Positions 11,625-22,800 of a stretch of DNA of 64,000 nt are shown here, piece by piece (within the stretch, counting starts at the first letter, position 1; each line of letters begins with the position of its first letter). Where the stretch lies: NCBI GenBank assembly GCA_949987705.1, contig OX465281.1, positions 167,910,516 through 167,974,515 on the forward strand, given 5' to 3'. Position numbers and translations under genes: made by a program. Under the pieces are notes generated by a model. The model was not told where the DNA came from, made no database searches, and was given only the letters and a program-made list of their open reading frames with translations. Origin of the DNA: Thereva unica (lineage: Eukaryota > Arthropoda > Insecta > Diptera > Therevidae).

Positions 11625-11626
11625 TA

Positions 11627-12256
11627 TACATATTTTATAAGGCCATTAAATAATGAATATTATCAAAACTAATCAGATAAAGTTATAGTATAGTCATAAA
11701 ATAGGAAATTGGAAAGAAATTGTCTTTGCAGAAAATTATTATATCAGAAGAAAATTTATATAGATAAAAATGGGAATATCGATATTAGTGGAATTCGAAG
11801 TTGTTTCGAATTCATCCACTTTACAAAGCATACCTGGAAAAAACACCCGCGAAAACAGTTTTACCTCAATCTATAGCATGATGGATAAATATTATAATTG
11901 CGTATCTTTGCTAATTCTTTAAGCGGATATTACAGTTCTGTCCAAATTTTAGCCTCATCTACAATCTGTCTCCATTTTTTCTTTCAACTTTTTTTCGGTG
12001 ATTTCTTTGAAATCGATTGTTTGTTTATTCATGCACATCATACCCATAAACTTATTAAAGATTTATTTTATGAGAAATATTTGCTCGATTGTTGATCTGT
12101 TCTGCATTGGTATGCGCTGAATGCACTTTGTACAATGCTTATAACTATTTCAACTTTTCTATTTGTGATAATTTGCTTGCTTGTTTAGCAACGTTAGCAT
12201 TCCCTTAGTTTAGGGTGACCATTTGTGTCGTAACAGAAACCGGGACAGAGAGCAAA
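11627..12256. other. Spacer, no gene recognised
   Basis: AT-rich. At about 12,211 the phrase TAGGGTGACCATTTGTGTCG resembles one end of hAT elements (CAGGGTGACCA type), but no partner end nearby is clear. Confidence 0.35.
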
Positions 12257-12314
12257 CTTGTTGGGATGTGGGTTTGACTCTTCGGTCCACACGATTAACT
12301 TCCCAGTATGATGG
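12257..12314 (-). mobile_element. Decayed 3' end of a Helitron-like copy
   Basis: Reads as the complement of the family's 3' tail: TTGGGATGTGGGTTTGACTC then TCGGTCCACACGATTAACTT CCCAGTATGATGG, with CTTG in place of CTAG. It may be the far end of the minus-strand copy continuing at 12,823, split by about 500 bp of other sequence, or a separate relic. Confidence 0.5.
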
Positions 12315-12822
12315 ACGAAGATGGAATAAACTGACTTCTTACAAAATAGTTATACGTTTAGCACTGGTGAAAAATTGGCTAGTATCAGAACTGATGACAA
12401 AGCAATCCCGAGAGAAGCTAGTTCAAATAACTATAATAGTTAAATCCACAAGATTTATCTAGAGAATATGTTTTTCCTGAACATTAGCAAACAAACATTT
12501 CCTCCGTATTTCGTTCGCTGCACTAAAACGGGTGTTCAAATTCGTATTGAGCGTGCTAATTGAGCTCGTATTGAAGGTGCTAATCCAAGGTTTGAAAAAT
12601 TCGCGCTGTTTGTAAAGGGTAACGAAATTTTTGCATGATTTGGAAAGGTTGTCGGATTTTGACAAGTGATGTTTTGTTCGAAGGCTATCGCTGTGCAGAA
12701 CCCAAAAAAGATCACTTCGTTTAGAACGGGCCTCATTACATCGAGTTTATTAGATATTAGCAAAACTTGTCAATTTAAGGTCTTTCTGACAATTAGCCGA
12801 TGTTTTTCTATTTAAACAAAAA
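12315..12822. other. Unassigned sequence between Helitron-like parts
   Basis: Contains direct pairs such as TTGAGCGTGCTAATTGAGC / TTGAAGGTGCTAATCC. No coding frame I recognise and no clear termini. Confidence 0.3.
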
Positions 12823-13526
12823 AGGTCCGACCGAATATTATGAAATTTTTTTCTAAGCATTTCTTCGTTAATATTCTTTTTTCGGCACCTCAATGAGGTC
12901 GATATAGTTTTTAGTTCGCGCGGTATCGTGCAGGTACAAAAATCATAAACGTCGTTTAAACAAAAAAATGAAAATCTTTTCAGATCTTATTTTGGTTAAT
13001 ACTCTTCGAACCGCACGTCAACTAAGTTGATATCTTTTATAGTACGCGCGATATCGTGCAGGTACAAAAATCACTTATGTCATTCAAACGAAAAAACCGC
13101 TCGACCGAATATTATAAAAATCTTTTCAGATTATATTGTCGCTAATACGCTTCAAACGGCATCTCAAGTAAGTCAATATCTTTCGTGGTTCGGGCGATAT
13201 CGTGCAGGTACAAAAATCACTTACGCTGCTTAAACAAAAAAACGGCTCGACCGAATTTTATGAAAATCTTTTCAGATCATATTTCGGTTAATACGCTTCG
13301 AACGACACCTCAACGAAGTCGATATCTTTTTTGGCTCGCGCGATATCGTGCAGGAAAAATGACCACATCCGTACGCACACACACACACACAAACTTCCTC
13401 CCAATTTTTAACTTCCCAGTATAGGAAGTTATTGTAATCGGTCCGAAAATCGAAATCGAAAATTTCAACGTATTTTCATCTTTCAAGGTCCCAGGAGCAT
13501 TTTAAGCAAAAAATTGGGAGGAAGTA

Positions 13527-13560
<34 letters not shown>

Positions 13561-14564
13561 TACGGATGTGGTCATTTTTTCCTGCACGATATCGCGCGAA
13601 CCAAAACTGATATCGACTTCGTTGAGGTGTTGTTCGAAGCGTATTAACCGAAATATGATCTGAAAAGAATTTCATGAAATTCGGTCCAGCCGTTTTTTTG
13701 TTTGAGCGACGTAAGTGATTTGTGTACCTGCACGATATCGCCCGAACCACGAAAGATATTGACTTACTTGAGGTGCCGTTCGAAGCGTATTAGCGACAAT
13801 ATTATCTGAAAAGATTTTTATAATATTCGGTCCAGCGGTTTTTTGGTTTAAATGACTTAAGTGATTCTTGTACCTGCACGATATCGCGCGAACTATAAAA
13901 GATATCGACTTAGTTGACGTGCCGTTCAAAGAGTATTAACCAAAATATGATCTGAAAAGATTTTCATAAAATTCGGTCGAGCCGTTTTTTTTTTGTTTAA
14001 GCGGCGTAAGTGATTTTTGTACCTGCACGATATCGCCCGAACCACAAAAGATATTGACTTACTTAAGGTGCCGTTCGAAGCGTATTAGCGACAATATAAT
14101 CTGAAAATATTTTTATAATATTCGGTCCAGCGGGTTTTTGGTTTAAATGACTTAAGTGATTTTTGTACCTGCACGATACCGCGCGAACTAAAAACTATAT
14201 CGACTTCATTGAGGTGCCGAAAAACATTAATACATCAATTTTATATACATTTTAGTCACCTAATCTTGTAAGTGCGCACATTTAGTTTGACATTTTAGCG
14301 AAAATATTGATAAACAATTGTGACAAATTCTCGGTATTATGCATATATTCTATATTGCCTATTGTTCATTTATTATTAAAATATCCATTCATAATATTCA
14401 ACATCCTTCTTACTGGGAAGTTGATCGTGTGGACCGAAAGGGTCGAACCCACATCCCAACTAGTTTGCTTAAAATGCTCCTGGGACCTTGAAAGATGAAA
14501 AAACGTCGAAAATTTCGATTTCGATTTTCGGACCGATTACAATAACTTCCTATACTGGGAAGTT
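12823..14564 (-). mobile_element. Helitron-like copy H2, split by copy H3
   Basis: Minus-strand copy. 12,823-13,363 holds ~146-bp tandem units (GATATCGTGCAGGTACAAAA each), then an AC microsatellite and CTTCCTCCCAATTTTT up to 13,409. The rest resumes at 14,464 with TTTGCTTAAAATGCTCCTGG and ends ...CTATACTGGGAAGTT at 14,564. Copies at 28,638 and 38,279 show these two parts uninterrupted, so the sequence between is an insertion. Confidence 0.75.
13410..14463 (+). mobile_element. Helitron-like copy H3 inserted into H2
   Basis: Complete 1,054-bp copy. It begins AACTTCCCAGTATAGGAAGT, itself a short palindrome, then GT microsatellite (13,526-13,553), five or six ~146-bp units, and the tail CGTGTGGACCGAAAGGGTCG AACCCACATCCCAACTAG. 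Stem pairs TGTGG/CCACA and GACC/GGTC sit shortly before the CTAG end. It lies in a T-run of H2; the two flanks join to the uninterrupted sequence of other copies with at most two extra T. Ends, hairpin, internal minisatellite plus microsatellite, and T-run target fit non-autonomous Helitrons of the Helentron/HINE type. Class assignment is inference. Confidence 0.75.
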
Positions 14565-14800
14565 AAAAAAAAAACACAACTTTAACGTGCTTTTATTATT
14601 GTTGAAACATGATAAATATTACATAATAGGATTACAACAACAAATAAATATCAATTCAGGTCCTGAATTTCAGGATTATAACAAAAAATAAATAGAAATT
14701 CAGGATGTCAACAAAAAATTAAATATCAATTCAGAATTATAACAAACAATAAATATGATATCAGGATTATAACAAATTGAAAGTGATAACAACAACCTAG
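14565..14800. repeat. Short decayed repeats (CAGGATTATAACAA units)
   Basis: About four loose units of 35-45 bp sharing ATTCAGG(A)TTATAACAA and AAATAAATATCAATTCAG, following a run of A at the Helitron-like end. Confidence 0.5.
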
Positions 14801-14819
14801 ATATAGGAAAAATGAACAA

Positions 14820-15582
14820 AATATAACTATTAACCAATATTTAGTTACAGAGTGAATTTGTTTTAGGAAGTCTTCACAATGTTCTACTTCTTTTATAAAA
14901 TCTTCACATGTATTGTACTCGAAATTGCACTTTGTTATTAACATTGCTTTAACTGTCTCTACATGCAGTTGCGAATTCTCTGATGTCCAAAAGTTATTAA
15001 TAATAGACAAAACACGCTCTGTTCCAGGTAAACAAAGGGCAAATTCCACAATCATTTTTAAATTCTTGAAGGGAACGAGATTTTCAGAAAAATGATTGAA
15101 AATCTCAACCCATTTCAAATCTGTTAACATGGATTCAGAATTCCAATTTTGAATTTTTTCTAATGTTACATAACGTTTTAAATATGAAATTTCATCAAAT
15201 AAGTTGTTTTCTACTTCTATTTCATTGTCATTTACATAATTTTTCATCATGGTCACTGTCGCTTCAATATCTTCCCATTGAATTGGCTTTTTTAAATTAA
15301 CACATTTAAAATTTTTAACTTCCTCAAATTGTTTAGCCCATAATTCTAGATACGAAAAAATTTTACTATAAAAGTTTGTACATATGTAATTTGTTTTATG
15401 AACCAAATTTTTTGTATACTCCCATTTTCAATTAACCCAGTTAGCATACTGTTCAATGTCGGCGGAATAAAAGTTGAGGAAATTCGTTCTTTATATTTAA
15501 ATAATAAATCATCCTTTTCTTCAGAAATGTCGATCACCGTGGCTTTTTCTCCTTCAATTTTTTTAAAAGATTTGTGGAACAC
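14820..15582 (-). pseudogene. hAT transposase, C-terminal half with dimerisation domain
   Basis: Two frames on the minus strand. 15,346-15,582 reads KERISSTFIPPTLNSML; 14,820-15,360 reads LELWAKQFEEVKNFKCVNLK, PIQWEDIEATVTMMK, WVEIFNHFSENLVPFKNL and ends with the hAT C-terminal signature IVEFALCLPGTERVLSIINN FWTSENSQLHVETVKAML. In this subfamily the signature normally reads LPGTNAPVER; here the N-A-P-V residues are missing, a small deletion. It resembles the transposases that gave rise to the FAM200/ZMYM6-like host proteins. Frameshift near 15,350 and absence of the N-terminal half make it dead. Confidence 0.75.
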
Positions 15583-15639
15583 GGATGATTGGTTGTGAAT
15601 AAACTAAAGCCGAAGCTCTGATTGTTCATTTAAGAAAAA

Positions 15640-16250
15640 AAAATTAATGGTCTTGGATGTGAAGTATCACGTCCGTATTTTAACGTGACAACGTCTATTA
15701 ATTTGAACGTGACAACGTCTGTTATTACGTTTTGTATTATTTTCTCAATTAATAAATTATATATTTCGAAGCAAAATTTTTGTTTTGTGTGCGGGACATT
15801 TTCACACGCGCGCCCTATCTTAAACCGATTTAATAGACGTTGTCACGTCAATAAGGTGAATTAATGTATTTTTCCCGTGTAGAGGATAAATTAACGAAAA
15901 TTTTGAGCCATTAACCACCCCCCTAACATGTATGCGGGCGGAGATATGATTTTTTTTTGTGTGCGGGACATTGTCCGGGACATTTTCACACGCGCATCCT
16001 ATCTTAAACCGATTTAATAGACGTTGTCACGTCAATAAGGTGAATGAATGTATTTTTCCCGTGTAGAGGATAAATTAACGAAAATTTTGAGCCATTAACC
16101 ACCCCCTAACATGTATGGGGGCGGAGATATGGTTTTTGAAGTGAAAATTTCTTTAGCCGCGTTGGGCACTTTTTGATAGGGGAAAATGTTATGGGTTCGC
16201 GTCACCGACATGCTCATGACTGGCGCACGCGCTCAATCGATTATAATCAA
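15640..16250. repeat. Duplicated non-coding repeat with GACGTTGTCACGTC motif
   Basis: A unit of about 172 bp occurs twice in tandem (about 15,786-15,957 and 15,958-16,130), containing GTGTGCGGGACATT, CACACGCGC, CCTATCTTAAACCGATTTAA and AGACGTTGTCACGTCAATAA. Part of it recurs at 17,401-17,477. The motif also appears inverted at 15,681 and 15,706 (ACGTGACAACGTCT), forming an inverted pair with 15,833-15,852, as at 34,508-34,716. Confidence 0.75.
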
Positions 16251-16339
16251 AAACTTTTTGATTTTGAATAAAAAAATAAATCTGACCGCCTACTATTATT
16301 CAATTAAGTATCGAAAATGAAAATATAAAACCAGTCATT

Positions 16340-17083
16340 TTGACTGATGTGTTAAATATCTGTTTTCCAAATTTGTTTGGATCCTCGATCCTGAAGATGT
16401 CTTCAGGCGCAGCTGATCTAAAAAATGATGCTATCGTAAAAAAGTCAAATGTTCTGCTTTTGTCAGAAACTCATATGAAAAACGAAGAACCACTTGATGT
16501 TCCGAATTTCCACTTTGTTGTAAGTTATAAAAGACCCGAAGTTCCAGCAGCAGGAGTAGCTATTTATCACAATATTCAAGATACGTCACACTTCATTACT
16601 TCATATATGGACATACATACTAAATTCACTAGAAGCATTGGTGTTAATGGTTCTGATATAGGCGAAATATGCGTTGCTCGTTGCAGTTCCGAGAATGGGC
16701 AATACATATTAATGGTTGCCGTTTATATTTCGCCTGGAAAATCTATGAGACAGATACAACAATTTTTATTCGAAAATTTGATGATTTATACAAAACAAGG
16801 TTCTGAAATTCTCGAAAAAAGATTCGACGAAAAATATGATAATGTACCGATGATTTTAAGTGGACACTTCAATATTAACTTTGCAGATGATAAAAATCTA
16901 CCATTAATTGAATTTTTAAATGCAACACTTAATTTAAATATGTCCAATGATCGGAAACTTAGTACTACCAAATATAAAACGACGATCGATGCGGTTTTTA
17001 CGCGATACTTAGATAAATTTGAATCAAACATTTTCATTTCTTACTTTAGTTACCATAACCCGATTGTATCTTTTTTACAATAA
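16340..17083 (+). CDS. Endonuclease domain of an autonomous Helitron/Helentron (fragment)
   Basis: An open frame of 247 codons. It reads NLFGSSILKMSSGAADLKN, VLLLSETHMKN, AAGVAIYHN, VAVYISPGKSMRQIQQF, MILSGHFNINFADD, TTIDAVFTRYLD and SYFSYHNPIVS: the fold of the endonuclease/exonuclease/phosphatase family with the E of SETH, the D/N-x-N of the GHFNIN strand (normally GDFN; here D is replaced by H) and the final H. Arthropod Helentrons carry such a domain fused to the Rep/helicase protein. The D-to-H change would probably abolish activity. The first residues may not be the real start since the intact protein is much longer. A Rep fragment follows at once in another frame. Confidence 0.65.
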   Translation: MTDVLNICFPNLFGSSILKMSSGAADLKNDAIVKKSNVLLLSETHMKNEEPLDVPNFHFVVSYKRPEVPAAGVAIYHNIQDTSHFITSYMDIHTKFTRSIGVNGSDIGEICVARCSSENGQYILMVAVYISPGKSMRQIQQFLFENLMIYTKQGSEILEKRFDEKYDNVPMILSGHFNINFADDKNLPLIEFLNATLNLNMSNDRKLSTTKYKTTIDAVFTRYLDKFESNIFISYFSYHNPIVSFLQ

Positions 17084-17107
17084 GTGCTAATGAAATAGGA
17101 TGATCAA

Positions 17108-17370
17108 AATTGCTACAATTATTACATAATTTAAAAAATAATTCTGAGATATCGGTTGAAGATGCAGCAGCATTAAATTTTATAGAAAAAAGTACACTTA
17201 TTAATGAAGACGCAGTTACTTGTGCTACATATTTTAATATCTAAGTTGGTTAATGTCCTAATGAAAATACTGCAATCAAAAAGATTTAGTCCTTTCAAGA
17301 AATATAGAATTTTGTATTACTTCAAAAGAATCGAATTTCAACATCTAAGTTCTAAGTTTTCACTTCTATC
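17108..17370 (+). pseudogene. Helitron Rep-domain fragment
   Basis: Two frames give LLQLLHNLKNNSEISVEDAA, ALNFIEKSTLINEDAVTCA and KLVNVLMKILQSKRFSPFKK then YRILYYFKRIEFQH. In Helitron proteins this segment leads into the HUH motif (HRGSPHAH); here the sequence degenerates directly after FQH. Rolling-circle initiator, dead. It lies 3' of the endonuclease fragment, whereas Helentron proteins as usually described have Rep first and the endonuclease last. Confidence 0.6.
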
Positions 17371-17811
17371 GGCAGTCCCTATAACTGCCAATTTTTTTTT
17401 TGTGTGCGGGACATTGTGCGGGATATTTTTACACGCGCGTCCTATCTTAAGCCGATTTAATAGACGTTGTCACGTCAAAAATTCTATTATTATTGGGCAT
17501 TTTTCGAGGAAGTAAGATATTAATGGTTTGAATAATTGTAAAACTCTTTCCACTGCAGGAAGTAAAGCTAACCATCTTGTTCTCGATATACCTAATAATA
17601 AGAGTTTGGGCTAGGACAGTGAAGAGAAAGGACGTGTGCTGTTCCGGTCCCTAAAAACTCGCCGGCACAAAAAAAAAACAAAACAAAACTGTTAAAAAAA
17701 AGAGTGCGGGGGAAAAATCAAAACTAATAAAAAAGTGCACAAAAAAAACTAATAAAAACAGTGACAAAAAAAAAAAAAAAAATAACGAGCGCAGTCTAAC
17801 GCGAAGGCCCA
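17371..17811 (+). other. Repeat piece and A-rich tract
   Basis: 17,395-17,480 repeats part of the 15,786 unit. 17,640-17,800 is strongly A-rich (runs of 7-18 A separated by GTGC, ACTAATAAAA), ending ACGAGCGCAGTCTAACGCGA. It might be 5' UTR of a retrotransposon, perhaps of the element resuming at 26,875, but that link is not shown. Confidence 0.35.
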
Positions 17812-18333
17812 TAATAGTCCAGTCAAATTAGAGGTTTGACTGGAAGATAATTCGGAAGTTGCTGAAAATTGGAACAGCCCTTAAAAACATTATTATACAT
17901 AAGCTGTAGAGATTGCGACGCGATTGGACGACTGCAAACGTTTTTATTCAAGGTCAAAGGGTCAAAATATCAGTTTTTTGCAAATATATGCTAAACCGTA
18001 CGTCTTATCAGAAAATTGTGTTTACAACGTTTGTAGATTAGGCGATTATCTACAAAAAAATACATATATTATACATTTTCTCGTAGGAATTGCCATTTCT
18101 GAGATATTGTCGTTTTAATAAGTTAAAATACTCATATTCTATCATTCCCGACTTGTAAAGGTCATCAGAAATTTAATAAATCCTTTGTTGGAGTACGCGG
18201 CTAATATTTTCAGGGGTGATTCCTGGATATCTTTGGAGAAAAAAATTGTTCTACAGAGGGCGGCTATCTCCACTATCCACTAAGATACAGGGTGGTTAGG
18301 GAAAAAATTTTGTTTTTTTTTTAATTTACTGAA

Positions 18334-18831
18334 ATTTGAATAACTCCTCAAGTAATTATCAAGAAGTAGCCTGATTAGGCTCATCTTTTAGGTAAATGTA
18401 TATTCTTTTATTTGGTATAAAGGACAGCAGCCTGAGTGACTCCGTTCAAAAAATATGTAGGCTCAAACTAATGCTACTATGCCGCAGTTGAAAGACGAGT
18501 AACTTTTTTTAATTGTTCACGATAAAACTACTATTACTACTACTACCTACAAAACTACCGAAAATAAACACTTATTGTGTATGGAAATATTGTAGGTAAT
18601 AGTTTGGTGCATCAGAAAAGCAAAAAAAAATGTACTGTTAGTAACGAATTTTCTGAGAAAAACGAAGAAATCTGCCAGGTTAGATACAAAGCATTGGTTT
18701 GAGCCTACATATTTTTTGAACGGAGTCACTCAGGTTGCTGTGCTTTATACCAAATAAAAGAATACACATTTACCTAAAAGATGAGCCTAATTAGGCTACT
18801 TCGTGATAATTACTTTAGGAGTTATTCAAAT
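18334..18831. repeat. Foldback with ~142-bp arms
   Basis: Arm 18,334-18,475 (ATTTGAATAACTCCTCAAGT ... CTCAAACTAATGCT) is repeated inverted at 18,690-18,831, around a 214-bp spacer. Probably a foldback or MITE-like element. Confidence 0.85.
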
Positions 18832-19480
18832 CCCACCAAAAAAAACATTAAAAATGTGAATTAGAAGTTCGTGAGCGCGGAAATTATTTATTGGGACAGT
18901 TTAAAACACACTTATAACAAAAAGAAGTGATATGGATTAGTCAAGATGAATCGTTAATAGCATGAAATAATTAAACACGTGCATTTACGAACGAATTCAA
19001 AGGAATTATATAACTGCCAATTTTTATTTAAAACTCAATAAAGTATTATCAACCGCGAAAAAGTTGGCTGGCGCGTTCGTTGTATCATTGTGCTCCTTTA
19101 ATCCCTCATGGGACATAGGGCGGAAACAGTTGCCCTCCAGCGGACTCTGTTTTGCCTAACATGAATTCGTTGGTTGGTTGGTTGGTTCGTTGTACACCTA
19201 GCATGAATTTTTGCTGAATTCCGCGTGGCTCAGTCTATAGTATTTCTAATAAAATTTGTTACATTTCGAAGGGCAGCTAAGATTCATGCTCTAAAATTGT
19301 TGTAAAATTCCTTTGAATTCGTTCGTAAATGCACATGTTTAATTATTTCATGCTATTAACGATTCATCTTGACTAATCCATACCACTTCTTTTTGTTATA
19401 AGTGTGTTTTAAACTGTCCCAATAAATAATTTCCGCGCCCACGAACTTCTAATTCACATTTTTAATGTTTTTTTGGTGGG
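18832..19480. repeat. Foldback with ~176-bp arms
   Basis: Arm 18,832-19,007 begins CCCACCAAAAAAAACATTAA and is repeated inverted at 19,306-19,480 (ending ...TTTTTTTGGTGGG). Spacer has GTTGGTTGGTTGGTTCGTTG. A third partial arm copy (CCTTTGAATTCGTTCGTAAA) lies at about 19,775-19,822 next to the satellite. Confidence 0.85.
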
Positions 19481-19837
19481 ATATCACTCTTTTTGGTTTT
19501 AATACATTCTAAAATAAAAAATAAATAATCTTCTGTATAAAGATACATTATGTATTTAATTGTTCATTATATTTTTTTATTTATTTTATAAGTAGGTAAT
19601 AACAAAATAACAAAATGCAGGAATTCAAATTAATATTATTGCCTTTGTAAAAAAACAAAAATAAGCTCCTTTCGAGTTTCTCGGCCAAGATTTTTTCTGT
19701 ACTATGGAATTATTGATCCATAACCAGCTCGATTTTTCTTTCAACATGCTGCTCTAATGACCTTGTTCGAGTGTTCCTTTGAATTCGTTCGTAAATGCGC
19801 GTGTTTAATTATTTCATGCTAGTGTGTTCAAGTTATG

Positions 19838-22800
19838 ATACCCTTTCATTTGATACCCATGTCGATGAGCTATGTAAAAAAAATGGGAATCCGCTTTCTT
19901 GACATAACCGCCGTGGATCTAAATATATTTTGAGTATACTAAATCGCTTATTGTGTTCTACTTATCATTCCCTTTCATTTGATACCCATGTCGAGGGGGT
20001 TGTGAAGAAAATGGTAATCCGCCCTCTTGAGATAACCGCCGTGGATCTAAATATATTTTGAGTATACTAAATCGCTTATTGTGTTCTACTTATCATTCCC
20101 TTTCATTTGATACCCACGTCGAGGGGGTTGTGAAGAAAATGGTAATCCGTCCTCTTGAGATGACCGCCATAGATCTAACCAGATATTGAGTATACTATAT
20201 AGCTTATTATGTTCTACTTTTCATTCCCTTTCATTTGATACCCATGTCGAGGGGGTTGTGAAGAAAATGGTAATCCGCCCTCTTGTGATGACAGTCATGG
20301 ATCTAACCAGATATTGAGTATATTATATCGCTTATGGTATTCTACTTATGATACCCTTTCAATTGATAGCTATGTCGAGGTGGTGGTGAAGAAATGGTAG
20401 TCCGCCCTCTTGAGACGGCCGCCAAGGATACAAAGACATAGCTTATTGTATTCTACTTATCATACCCTTTCATTTGATACCCATGTCGAGGGGGTTGTGA
20501 AGAAAATGGTAATGGGTCCTTTTGAGGTGGCCTCGGTGGATCTTACTATTTATTGAGTATACTATATTGCTTATTGTATTCTACTTATCATACCGTTTCA
20601 TTTGATACATATGTCAAGGGGTTGAGAAGAAAATGGAAATCCGTCTTCTTCAGATGACCGCCATGGATCTAACCAGATATTGAGTATATTATATCGCTTA
20701 TGGCATTCTACTTATGATACCCTTTCAATTGATAACTATGTCGAGGTGGTGGTGAAGAAATACTAGTCCGCCCTCTTGAGACGGCCGCCATGGATATAAA
20801 GACATAGCTTATTGCATTCTACTTTTCATACCCTTTCATTTGATACCCATATCGAGGGGGTTGTGAAGAAAATATTAATCCGCCCTCTTGAGTTGACAGC
20901 CATGGATCTAACCAGATATTGTGTATATTATATCGCTTATGGTATTCTACTTACGATACCCTTTCAATTGATACCTATGTCGAGGTGGTGGTGAAGAAAT
21001 GGTAGTCCGCCCTCTTGAGACGGCCGCCATGGATATAAAGACATAGCTTATTGTGTTCTACTTATCATTCCCTTTCATTTGATACCCATGTCGAGGGGGT
21101 TGTGAAGAAAATGATAATCCGCCCTCTTGAGATGACAGCCATGGATCTAACCAGATATTGAGAATATTATATCGCTTATGGTATTCTACTTATGATACAT
21201 TTTCAATTGATACCTATGTCGAGGTGGTGGTAAAAAAATGGTAGTCCGCCCTCTTGAGACGGCCGCCATGGATATAAAGACATAGCTTATTGTGTTCTAC
21301 TTATCATGCCCTTTCATTTGATACCCATGTCGAGGGGGTTGTGAAGAAAATGGTAATCCGCCCTCTTGAGATAACCGCCGTGGATCTAAATATATTTTAA
21401 GTATACTAAATCGCTTATTGTGTTCTACTTATCATTCCCTTTCATTTGATACCCATGTCGTGGGGGTTGCGAAGAAAATGGTAATACGTCCTCTTGAGGT
21501 GGCCTCGGGGGATCTAACTATTTATTGAGTATACTATATTGCTTATTGTATTCTACTTATCATACCCTTTTATTTGATACTCATGTCGAGGGTATTGTGA
21601 AGAAAATGATAATCCGCCCTCTTGAGATGACAGCCATGGATCTAACCAGATATTGAGTATATCATATCGTTTATGGTATTCTTCTTATGATACCCTTTCA
21701 ATTGATACCCATGTCGAGGTGGTGGTGAAGAAATGGTAGTCCGCCCTCTTGAGACGGCCGCCATGGATATAAAGACATAGCTTATTGTGTTCTACTTATC
21801 ATACCCTTTCATTTGATAACCATGTCGAGGGGGTTGTGAAGAAAATGATAATCCGCCCTCTTGAGATGACAGCCATGGATCTAACCAGATATTGAGTATA
21901 TCATATCGTTTATGGTATTCCTCTTATGATACCCTTTCAATTGATACCCATGTCGAGGTGGTGGTGAAGAAATGGTAGTCCGCCCTCTTGAGACGGCCGC
22001 CATGGATATAAAGACATGGCTTATTGTATTCTACTTATCATACCCTTTCATTTGATACCCATGTCTAGGGGGTTGTGAAGAAAATGGTAATCCGCCCTCT
22101 TGAAATGACAGCCATGGATCTAACCAGATATTGAGTATATTATATCGCTTATGGTATTCTACTTATGATACCCTTTCAATTGATACCTATGTCGAGGTGG
22201 TGGTAAAGAAATGGTAGTCCGCCCTCTTGAGACGGCCGCCATGGATATAAAGACAAAGCTTATTGTATTCTACTTATCATACCCTTTCAATTGATACGCA
22301 TGTCGTGGGGGTTGCGAAGAAAATGGTAATACGTCCTCTTGAGGTGGCCTCGGTGGATCTAACTATTTATTGAGTATACTATATTGCTTATTGTATTCTA
22401 CTTATCATACCCTTTAATTTGATAACCATGTCGAGGGTGTTGTGAAGAAAATGATAATCCGCCCTCTTGAGATGACAGCCATGAATCTAACCAGATATTG
22501 AGTATATTGTATCGCTTATGGTATTCTTCTTATGATACCCTTTCAATTGATACCTAGTTCGAGGTGGTGGTGAAGAAATGGTAGTCCGCCTCTTGAGACG
22601 GCTGCCATGGATATAAAGACATAGCTTATTGTATTCTACTTATTATACCCTTTCATTTGATACCCATGTCAAGGGGGTTGTGAAGAAAATGGTAATGTGT
22701 CCTCTTGAGGTGGCCTCGGTGGATCTAACTATTTATTGAGTATAACTATATTGCTTAGTGTATTCTACTTATCATACCCTTTCATTTGATACCCATGTCC

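Noticed and set aside
11830..11890. Further TRPM exon near CATACCTGG...TTTTACCTC
   Set aside because: Donor-like sites occur but no stretch of conserved TRPM residues between them.
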